Assembly: GCA_965651905.1 (NCBI GenBank)
Contig: CBFGUG010000037.1
Location: 1 to 64,000, forward strand
Origin: SZUA-265 sp965651905
GTDB lineage: Bacteria; Myxococcota_A; Polyangia; Polyangiales; Polyangiaceae
Reading direction: 5' to 3'
DNA: 64,000 nt
This document shows, piece by piece, positions 56,928-64,000 of the stretch. Positions within the stretch are counted from its first letter, which is position 1, and the number at the start of each line of letters is the position of its first letter. Both the position numbers and the translations under genes were made by a program. The notes below the pieces were generated by a model. That model did no database searches. It was not told the DNA's origin and saw nothing but the letters and a program-made list of their open reading frames with translations.

Positions 56928-59900
56928 AACAGCTGCTCCCCTGAAAGCTCGAGTTCGACGGGTTTACCGTCGGCCGCCACTTCGATCACTCGTTCCGTCA
57001 ATTTGGCGGAGGCGCGATCCTGGCCGAACAGCAGCGCCGCGACTCTGATCTTCCGCGTTTGGCGCGGGCCCAGTTGCTCATCGCGGGTGAGTACGATCTT
57101 CGTCGCGCCCCCGCCACGTTCGAGACGTACGGCGGCGATACCCAGCGAGGTCGCGTCGAAGTCCGGACTGATCTCGGCGCGTTCACCCTCTTGCCGCACG
57201 ATGCGCACGTCCACCGCGTCGTCAGCGGGCGGCGACTCGACGAGCAGCAGTCCGTCGACATCAGGCAGCGGCGTTTGGAGCAGGCGTCGCTCGAGCTGCG
57301 TTTCGACCTCGGGGCTGTTGTTGCCCTTGGCGCGGGTGAGCTGGAACGCGCGCACGATCGACGCCAGCTCGCCGATGCGTCCATCGTCTCCGCGCCCGCC
57401 CGTTTGGGTGACGCGTTCGAGAAGACGCGTCGCGACGTCCAACCTACCCGCCCCAGCGTGGGCGAGGGCTTGGCGCAAACTCACGCTGGCTTCGTCGGGC
57501 AACAGGTTGGACAAGCTGTCGTAAGCAGCGATCGCCTCGTCGAACAAGCCCTCGGCACGTAAGCGGTCGCCGACGTACGCGAGCGTCCACGGATCGCGCG
57601 GCGCGCGCTCGATGAGTTCACCAAATGCGCGCATGCCGTCTGCTTCGCGACCATTGCGGCGTAGGGCCGATGCACCGAGGGCGAGCAGCCCCGCGTCCAC
57701 GATCGGCTCGGAGCGTAAGGCTTGAATGTGCGCCACCAGCGCCTCGGTCTTGCCCATGGCCTCGAGCAACGAAAGCAGTAGTCGATTCGCCAGCGGGCTG
57801 TGGGGCGCCAAGCGCAAGAACTCACGTAACACGCCCAGCCGCAGTTCGTCGGTCTTGGCCTTGACGTAGGCTTTCTTCAACTCTTCGTCGATGATGGGCT
57901 CACTGCTGCGCAAAACTAACGCCAAGCTCTGCAGCTCCTCGAAACTCTCGACGTCGCGCAGCGTTTGCTCGCGCACGAACTCGGCCGCATCGCTGAACCC
58001 TTCTTGCTCGAGTTGCGCCGCCCAGTTGAGCCGCGACGACCCGTCGCGTGAGCTCTCCAGCAACAGCAACAGATACTCGCGCTTGTCCTTCCAACGTCGC
58101 AGCTCACACTGACGCGACGCGAGCAAGTAACCCTGCGGACTTAGTCCCCGCTCCCGCCAAATGCTCTTTCGTAGCGGCAGGGACACCTTGGACGCCTCGG
58201 AGCATTTGGTGCGCTGGCTGGAGCGTCCCTCGGCGACCGTCACACTGTGCGTGGCCTGCACGACGGCGCCCGAAGCATAAAACGGCAGCGCCTTGACGAC
58301 GCCTTGAATGCACCGCTCCAAGACTGGGTCTCCCCCGCGAGTGTCCTGCAACGTGACCTGTACGGTCGTGACCGTTCCGCCCGCATCCACCCTGAGCTGG
58401 ATGGCGAAGGTGGTGCCCAAGTCGGGCCTCACGCCCAGGCGCGCGTCGCGGCACGCTTGAATCGACTTGGCGGCGCGCTGCAACGTGCGTCGGATCGCCA
58501 GCTCGGTGGCTTCGACGATCGAGTGTCCACCCGTCATCGCTCCTCGTGGTTCGAGCAGCGTCGAGCCCGACGCCAAAACGGGCGCGACGCGTCGACCAAA
58601 CGCATAGTCGAACTGGGGTGACAGCTCGAGCACGCGCTGCGCGAATGGCTCGCTACCAGAGGCCCGGTCTGCGTCGAAGTACCAACCCGTCCACGGCGTG
58701 ACCAACTTGGCCTCGAACGCCAGCGCGATGGCAGGCTCGATGCCCTCGTCGCGAATCGCCATCTCAGCAATGCGTTCGCTCGCCCAGCGTTGGGGCAAAC
58801 TCGCCGCAGCAGGCAGCGGGCGAGAGTCGACGGCTTTGGTGTGACTGACGAGTTCCGCGCCGCGGCGGAAGCGCAACGTCACTTCGCTCGGGAGCTTGCC
58901 GCGTAGCCGCCCGACGACGCTGATCGTGGAACCAGAACGCACCGCACCGACTTCGCGCGGGTAAATGCGATCGACACCCGGCCCCAAATCGAGTTCGACG
59001 TCGCGTAGGGTGGGCTTCAGCGCTTCGGACAGCAGCGCCGCCCCTGCACGCGCCGCTTCCGTGCGGTCGAGCACTTCGTACGACTGCCCGACGCCCGCCA
59101 CCAATTGAGCAAGCAGCCAACGATCAGCGTTCGGTCCAGCAGCGATCGCGCCCAAACGCGGCAGCCCTCCACTGCGCTTGGCAAGCAACCGACGGATCGC
59201 CCGCGCGTCCGTCGCGCCGACACTCGGTCGACCATCGCCGATGTAGATCAACATGCCCGCGCCCGCTTGTTCGCCTCGCCCGGGCGCATCCAGCAAGTCT
59301 GCGGCGCCAAGCAGCGCTTCACCGAGGTTCGATGCACCCGCAGGGCGCAACCGCGACAAGGCCGCGCGCACTTGCGCGAGAGACTCGGCCGTCACGGGCG
59401 TCGGCTTCTCGGGTCCCAGCGCGCGCAAGCTCTGATCGGCCGCCAACACCACAACGGAATCTGCCGGGCTCAGCCCCTCGAGGATGGCGTCGACCACGGC
59501 GCGTTGCGTCTCGAGGGTGGCCGCGCCGACGCTCATCGACGTGTCGACGACGAGCGCCAGCGTGAGCGCGGCGTCTTGCGCCTCTGGTAACTCGGTGCGG
59601 AACATGACGAACTTGTCGCCACCTTCCAGGTCGCTTTCGACGTAGGCGCGCGCCTTGTCGGCATGCAACTCCGCGCTGTCCAATTCCACGACGAAGTCGC
59701 TCGTGGGCCGCACGTCCGCGCCCGCGTACCGCAGTTCACCCGATTCGCTCAGCGCGCCGAAGTTGCTCGACGCGACGCGAACGGCTGGGCGCTTGCTGCG
59801 CACGGTGAGATCCAACTCGCCGACCAGCGGGGGTTCGCTACCGCCGTCCATCAAGTAGCGATAGTCGACGCGGCTGCCTCGGGCGGAAAGCCACTGCGCG

Positions 59901-60865
59901 TATTCGATTTCGAGCTCCAGCGTCTCCCCTGCGTCTACCCGTCGCAAGTCGCCGCGTAGCCAGCCACCGCCTGCCCATTCGAGGCCATCAGCCATTTCGC
60001 CGGACGGCTGCGACGGACTGGACGATATCCCGATGGTGGCACTTTCGTTCGACCCCTTCACGCGTCGTTTGACGGAGCGAACGATCGCGCCCTCGGGCAG
60101 CGAGAGACGTACGGGCACGCGCGTGGCGTCACTGGCGCCGTTGAAGAAGGTGGTCGTGCTGCGCGTGAGCGCCAGTTCACCGTCGACCTCCACCTCCGTG
60201 CGGTGCGCGCGAACGACCAGCGGGCTGCCCGTTTCGTGGCCGCTGGCCACGCCGCGCACGTCGGGGATGCTGCTGACGGCGCCAACTTCCGAAGTCCAGG
60301 GCGCGGCCAAGCCGCCCGTCCAATCGTCGAAGGCTTTTTCGGGAACGACGTTCATCTTTCCCGCCGTCAAGCTTGCCGTTTCCCCGCTCGACACCCGCGT
60401 TTGCTGGCCGCCCGACTCCAACATCAGCTCGCCGTTGGACACGGTGATCTGCGCTCCAGCCTCGCCCACGGCAAATGCCGCAGAGCTCCCCGCGACCCGC
60501 GTGCTCACGTCGCCGACCACGACGCTGGTGGCTCCCTCGCTGCCCGCCTGCACGAAAATCCGTCCGCGGCTGAGCTGCAAGCGCGCATCACTCAGCGACA
60601 GCTCCGTGTTGCGATCGATCGCGATGATACTGCCGTCGTCGAGTCGCAAGCGCGCGCGACCGTCAGGTCCCGTGCGCAGGAGCTGCCCGGCAGACACGCG
60701 CGCCTCACCACGCACCTCAGTCTCGCCGATGAACACCTGCGCGTGTACCGCGCGCAGATCGCCAATCGTCTTCGAAACGCTGGCCGCCTCGTCACCACAA
60801 CCGAACACGAGCGAGAGCGCGCAGACGATGAGCAGCGTCACCCCCAACTGAAAACGTGCACTCAC
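56924..60865 (-). CDS. Giant FecR-VIT-VWA-AgmX/TPR lipoprotein
   Basis: 1313 aa from GTG 60865, which overlaps the stop of the next gene upstream. Lipoprotein signal with lipobox VFGC (Cys23). Order seen: FecR-like domain at about 40-170 (VSAGQLLRTGPDGRARLRLD), a VIT-like segment at about 220-350 (ALTRSTTTFFNGASDATRV), VWA domain from about 433 with the metal-site motif DTSMS (441-445) and IYIGDGRPSVG, then an AgmX/PglI C-terminal-like domain at about 785-880 (FAIQLRVDAGGTVTTVQVTL), and a helical TPR-rich region to about 1180 with a final beta-rich part. Such a combination is unusual. Partner of the truncated neighbour upstream and of the four-TM protein downstream. Confidence 0.85.
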   Translation of the reverse strand: MSARFQLGVTLLIVCALSLVFGCGDEAASVSKTIGDLRAVHAQVFIGETEVRGEARVSAGQLLRTGPDGRARLRLDDGSIIAIDRNTELSLSDARLQLSRGRIFVQAGSEGATSVVVGDVSTRVAGSSAAFAVGEAGAQITVSNGELMLESGGQQTRVSSGETASLTAGKMNVVPEKAFDDWTGGLAAPWTSEVGAVSSIPDVRGVASGHETGSPLVVRAHRTEVEVDGELALTRSTTTFFNGASDATRVPVRLSLPEGAIVRSVKRRVKGSNESATIGISSSPSQPSGEMADGLEWAGGGWLRGDLRRVDAGETLELEIEYAQWLSARGSRVDYRYLMDGGSEPPLVGELDLTVRSKRPAVRVASSNFGALSESGELRYAGADVRPTSDFVVELDSAELHADKARAYVESDLEGGDKFVMFRTELPEAQDAALTLALVVDTSMSVGAATLETQRAVVDAILEGLSPADSVVVLAADQSLRALGPEKPTPVTAESLAQVRAALSRLRPAGASNLGEALLGAADLLDAPGRGEQAGAGMLIYIGDGRPSVGATDARAIRRLLAKRSGGLPRLGAIAAGPNADRWLLAQLVAGVGQSYEVLDRTEAARAGAALLSEALKPTLRDVELDLGPGVDRIYPREVGAVRSGSTISVVGRLRGKLPSEVTLRFRRGAELVSHTKAVDSRPLPAAASLPQRWASERIAEMAIRDEGIEPAIALAFEAKLVTPWTGWYFDADRASGSEPFAQRVLELSPQFDYAFGRRVAPVLASGSTLLEPRGAMTGGHSIVEATELAIRRTLQRAAKSIQACRDARLGVRPDLGTTFAIQLRVDAGGTVTTVQVTLQDTRGGDPVLERCIQGVVKALPFYASGAVVQATHSVTVAEGRSSQRTKCSEASKVSLPLRKSIWRERGLSPQGYLLASRQCELRRWKDKREYLLLLLESSRDGSSRLNWAAQLEQEGFSDAAEFVREQTLRDVESFEELQSLALVLRSSEPIIDEELKKAYVKAKTDELRLGVLREFLRLAPHSPLANRLLLSLLEAMGKTEALVAHIQALRSEPIVDAGLLALGASALRRNGREADGMRAFGELIERAPRDPWTLAYVGDRLRAEGLFDEAIAAYDSLSNLLPDEASVSLRQALAHAGAGRLDVATRLLERVTQTGGRGDDGRIGELASIVRAFQLTRAKGNNSPEVETQLERRLLQTPLPDVDGLLLVESPPADDAVDVRIVRQEGERAEISPDFDATSLGIAAVRLERGGGATKIVLTRDEQLGPRQTRKIRVAALLFGQDRASAKLTERVIEVAADGKPVELELSGEQLL

Positions 60866-63800
60866 GGCTTCACCGCCTTCAGGCTGCGTCCGTCGAACTC
60901 GACGGCTTGGGTTGGCAGCGCCTCGCCTTCGCCGTCCGCAAACGAAACGTCGAGCGTCGCGATGCGCTCCGTATCGCTGCCCTCCGCGACCAACACCGTG
61001 AGCGTCACTTTGGCGCCCAAGCGCGCCGCGACCTCTGCATCTTCGGGATCCAGCCGCAACTCGATGCGCGATTTTTCCGCAGCAGGCACGAAGCCCTGAG
61101 CCACGCCGAGCAGCGGTAAGTTGTCGGGCGCGGGCATCATCGTTCCCGCCGCGTTCGTCCACAGCGCGGGTCTGAGCTCGGGATGCGCCCAGCTGGCGAT
61201 GACTCGCGTCCCCTGCTCCTGGCTAGGCGCGACCAGCCTCGCCGCACGCGCCCGAAGCCGCGTGAGTTCATCCGCAGCGACGCCCGACGCGACCCGCGCT
61301 TGCGCGAGGAATACGCTGGCTAGCGCGCGCGCCGCCACCGAGACGGCGCCTTCGCCGTCGGGCGAACCGCTCGCGCCCGCTTTCTCGGTCCAGCGCACGG
61401 CTTCTTCGGTCTTGCCCATGCCTTGCGCGGCGGCCGCGAGCAGCAGCGGCACACTCGGGTCGTCGGGGCTCAGCGCTTGCAACGTTTCGTACTGTCTGAG
61501 CGCGGCCTCGAACCAGCCGTGAGCCCGCAGCAGATCGCCCAAGCGACGCCGCGCCAATGGATCTTCGGGCGCAAACTCGACGATCTCGCCGAAGGTGCGG
61601 CGAGCTTCTTCCGAGTCACGTTTGGCTTGCGCGCCCGAGCCCGACTGCCCCAAGCGGAAGTAATACTCGCCCACCGCCGTGCGCACGTGACTGCTCGCGT
61701 CCACACGCCGTCGTAGCTTGCGCGCCCAGGCGCGACCACCCGCTGCGTCGTCAGCGTCTTCGTAGGCGTGCAGCACGACGAGTGCCAGCTCGGTGTCTTC
61801 GGGGAATTTCTCGGCAGTCCCGCGCAAGAGCGCCAAACGTTCGGCGGGGGTTTTCGCCTGGGACAAGACCCGCTCCAGGATCTCGGGCTCGATGCGCTGC
61901 AGGCCCAGCGCGTCGTGCAACTCGCGTAGCTGCGTCGAGGTGGTCACCCGCAGCAGCATGAAACGATACACCGCATCTGCAGCGGTCGGGCTGATCGCCA
62001 AAAGTGCACGCCACAAGCGCACGCGCTCACCGATCTGATCCAGGCGATCTACGAGCAAGATCAGCAGCGCCGAACGCTCACGCCAGTCCCGGGCTTCGCA
62101 GTCACGCAGCGCCTGACGATACGCGCCGAGAGCTGCGTCAGCAGATCCGAGACCTGCCAAACGCTCACGCCACAACACGCGCCGCTCATCGAGTGGCAGG
62201 TCCGCCGCAGCACCACACGGCGTCGCGCGGTGCCCGACTGCCGCAATTCTCGCGGACGCGCTGGGCGCAGATTCACCCGACACGTAACCGCCCGCGGGCG
62301 CCGAGAACAGAATCGGATACACCACGGTCACGATGCCCGCCTCGGGTTGCGGAAAACTCAAACCGTACATCGCTCGCAGCACGCAGCTGACGACCTCGGG
62401 ATCGGACAAGCTCGACCCGCCATTGCTCGCTTCCGTAACCTGCCCTTGTCGACCGATCACGAAGCGCACCGCAACCTGACCTTCCAGCGTCGGGTTCGAT
62501 GCCAACCCACGCTCGTGACACAGACGGAAGCGACCGAAGTTCTGACGCACGATGCGTTGCACGACCTCTCGGGGGAGGCTCCCCGAGACAGAGATCGACC
62601 CCATGTGAACTTTGGACGCTCGGGCAGCGTGCTCGCCCTTCAGGCGTCCGAAGCCAGCGCCGAAACCTGCTCCCGTTCCCGGTCCCGCGCCGTGCCCAAT
62701 CGTGCCCCACATTCGATCCAAGCCGTCTTTGCTGACTACCTCTTCGGCGATCTTGTCCATCGCCTCGGGTGGAGGTCGCGAGGCGGGTCTAGCCGCTTTC
62801 GGCTCTGCCTTGCGCATTGGCTCCGCGTCTTCCAGGGGCATGGACGGCTTTGGTGCTTCATCCAACGGGGGTTGTGGAGGCGCTGCTGTGGGCGACGGCG
62901 AACCCGAGCCCCGCCCGCCCCCGCCAGCACCGAGACCGATCATGCCGAAGGCGTCGGATTCACGCAGGGCCTCGGCGCGCTGTTGGTGTGGTGTCGGCGC
63001 GCGCTCGACCTCAGCCTCTTCGTTATCCCGCGGCCCGCGTACGGCGTAGCGTTTGTTGGACTGCGCTGCGGGTTTACCCATCGAGCCTTCTTCGCCTTTG
63101 GCGCGCGTGCCCGTTCCGCCCTCTTTGTTGTCGGAGTCTGCCGCGGCGTACTCCTCGTACGACATGCTGACACTTTCGGGCATAGCCTCACCCGCCGCGA
63201 GACTGAGTCCCCCTTGTCCCCACGGGCGCCAGCGCGCGTTCCTCGCCCGCTCTTCGGCGTAGCGGCTCACGCTGGGCTCTGGCGTCTCTTCGGCAGCGGC
63301 TTCGCGTTTGGTTGGTACGTACCAGCTGGTAACTGGCGAGATCAACCCGAAGCGACGCCCCACGTCGACCAAGCTCGCGCGCCCCGCGTCCTCGGACATC
63401 AGCTCTTGCAGGCGCTCGAGCCCCCAGCGCCGCCGCAGATCGCCCTCGTCGTCGATGCGAATCGTCAAGAGGCGCTGTTCGTCCACCACGCCGTTACCCT
63501 GCAGGCGCAATGTCTTTGGCGGCTTACCCGTCAAACGCCCCACGACCACCAGTGTCTCGTCCGCGGAAATTGGCGGCAGCTCACGGGGCAAGACCCGCTG
63601 CACGTTCGGCCCCAGATCGACCTGCGAACCCAGCCACAGTGGACGCCCCGCGGCCTGCAGTAAGCGCAAAGAGGCTCTCGCCGCGCCGTAGCCGTCGAAG
63701 ATCTGTTCGGCGGGCGCGCCCCGGGCCACGCTCTCGAGCAGTGACAAGTTCGGCTGACTGCCGACCGCCGCCACCAACACGCGAGTACTTTCTGGCAGAC

Positions 63801-64000
63801 GCGAAAGACGCTGCCTGAGCGCATCCGAACCCAGCTCGCCGACGGACGGCGACCCATCGCCGATGTAAATCACCGACCCGCGACGCTTGGGATCGAGCTG
63901 ACTCGCCGCTTCGGTGAGCAACGCGCCGATGTCCGTGGCCCCGCCGCGCTCCACAGCAGAAAGACCCGCGAGCCAGGCTTTGCGCGACGCGGCGTCGACG
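60862..64000 (-). CDS. Giant VWA-AgmX/PglI-TPR protein (5' truncated)
   Basis: The frame is open to the window edge, so the N-terminus is missing (at least 1045 residues present). Visible parts: the end of a VWA domain (VIYIGDGSPSVGELGSDALR, VLVAAVGSQPNLSLLESVAR), a beta-rich domain with PRELPPISADETLVVVG, a linker rich in Gly, Pro and Lys (GMIGLGAGGGGRGSGSPS), an AgmX/PglI-type domain (VVQRIVRQNFGRFRLCHERG, VAVRFVIGRQGQVTEASNGG), and a long TPR-rich helical part, ending SFADGEGEALPTQAVEFDG. It is paralogous to the next gene, which starts within its stop codon. AgmX/PglI domains occur in myxobacterial gliding and polarity proteins. The VIT domain and any signal peptide would lie upstream of the window. 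Confidence 0.85.
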   Translation of the reverse strand, partial: VDAASRKAWLAGLSAVERGGATDIGALLTEAASQLDPKRRGSVIYIGDGSPSVGELGSDALRQRLSRLPESTRVLVAAVGSQPNLSLLESVARGAPAEQIFDGYGAARASLRLLQAAGRPLWLGSQVDLGPNVQRVLPRELPPISADETLVVVGRLTGKPPKTLRLQGNGVVDEQRLLTIRIDDEGDLRRRWGLERLQELMSEDAGRASLVDVGRRFGLISPVTSWYVPTKREAAAEETPEPSVSRYAEERARNARWRPWGQGGLSLAAGEAMPESVSMSYEEYAAADSDNKEGGTGTRAKGEEGSMGKPAAQSNKRYAVRGPRDNEEAEVERAPTPHQQRAEALRESDAFGMIGLGAGGGGRGSGSPSPTAAPPQPPLDEAPKPSMPLEDAEPMRKAEPKAARPASRPPPEAMDKIAEEVVSKDGLDRMWGTIGHGAGPGTGAGFGAGFGRLKGEHAARASKVHMGSISVSGSLPREVVQRIVRQNFGRFRLCHERGLASNPTLEGQVAVRFVIGRQGQVTEASNGGSSLSDPEVVSCVLRAMYGLSFPQPEAGIVTVVYPILFSAPAGGYVSGESAPSASARIAAVGHRATPCGAAADLPLDERRVLWRERLAGLGSADAALGAYRQALRDCEARDWRERSALLILLVDRLDQIGERVRLWRALLAISPTAADAVYRFMLLRVTTSTQLRELHDALGLQRIEPEILERVLSQAKTPAERLALLRGTAEKFPEDTELALVVLHAYEDADDAAGGRAWARKLRRRVDASSHVRTAVGEYYFRLGQSGSGAQAKRDSEEARRTFGEIVEFAPEDPLARRRLGDLLRAHGWFEAALRQYETLQALSPDDPSVPLLLAAAAQGMGKTEEAVRWTEKAGASGSPDGEGAVSVAARALASVFLAQARVASGVAADELTRLRARAARLVAPSQEQGTRVIASWAHPELRPALWTNAAGTMMPAPDNLPLLGVAQGFVPAAEKSRIELRLDPEDAEVAARLGAKVTLTVLVAEGSDTERIATLDVSFADGEGEALPTQAVEFDGRSLKAVKP

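Noticed and set aside
62230..63663. Long plus-strand ORF of 477 codons
   Set aside because: It lies antisense within the giant VWA-AgmX gene; its protein is His/Arg-rich without family signal, as expected for a shadow frame in GC-rich DNA.

Overview
The window is GC-rich, densely coding bacterial chromosome. Its content points to a myxobacterium or close relative (phylum Myxococcota, probably a Polyangia-type lineage). The evidence is two secreted proteins ending in a Gly-Cys / hydrophobic segment / Arg-cluster tail like the MYXO-CTERM sorting signal, AgmX/PglI-type domains in two very large VWA proteins, a DUF1592-DUF1552 pair, a eukaryotic-like Ser/Thr kinase, an nSTAND-like ATPase, and many lipoproteins with Asp/Ser/Thr-rich linkers. 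I did no database search; the lineage is an inference from family content.

Layout. 0-2.7 kb: the end of an acidic protein, an orphan FliQ/SctS export-gate subunit overlapping an EpmA-type lysyl-tRNA-synthetase-like gene, a lipoprotein and frataxin (cyaY). 2.7-4.5 kb, minus strand: thiG, a VanZ-like gene and a ThiE/TenI-like gene. 4.6-7.5 kb, minus strand: L,D-transpeptidase, polysaccharide deacetylase and a small protein (cell-wall themed). 7.7-10.1 kb: membrane protein plus a sulfatase-fold lipoprotein whose usual nucleophile position is Thr. 10.2-12.9 kb: secreted metalloprotease. 12.9-14.0 kb: tRNA-Asp(GTC), repeats and one small ORF.

14.0-19.6 kb is a complete Ton operon: an outer-membrane receptor that carries its own TonB-C-like domain, a lipoprotein, ExbB, ExbD and TonB. 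19.7-28.2 kb holds an nSTAND-like coiled-coil membrane protein with an altered Walker A motif, a MATE transporter, a repeat-rich surface protein, an ECF sigma factor with its membrane TPR partner, and an acidic lipoprotein. 28.6-35.5 kb holds an exported coiled-coil protein, a GT-C-like membrane protein, a Ser/Thr kinase, a MarR regulator divergent from a membrane protein with two operator-like palindromes between them, and an internally duplicated Cys-rich protein.

35.9-49.3 kb: FMN alpha-hydroxy-acid oxidase, a repeat lipoprotein with a DUF2752 protein and a zinc-ribbon protein, a GH30 glycosidase lipoprotein with an 18-bp minisatellite, two ArsR-AHSA1 gene pairs with different operator-like palindromes, DUF202, GNAT, a VKOR-thioredoxin fusion with two anchored proteins, and a YkgJ-type Cys-cluster protein. 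49.4-55.6 kb: a CxxxCH lipoprotein, DUF1552, DUF1592 and a second MATE transporter. 55.6-64 kb: an unexplained five-stem nested inverted repeat, then a tightly overlapping operon of a four-TM protein and two very large VIT/VWA-AgmX-TPR proteins, the last running off the window.

The strongest leads for something undescribed are the nested inverted repeat at 55,944-56,109, the tandem VWA/AgmX/TPR operon, and the Ton operon whose receptor has a built-in TonB-like domain.
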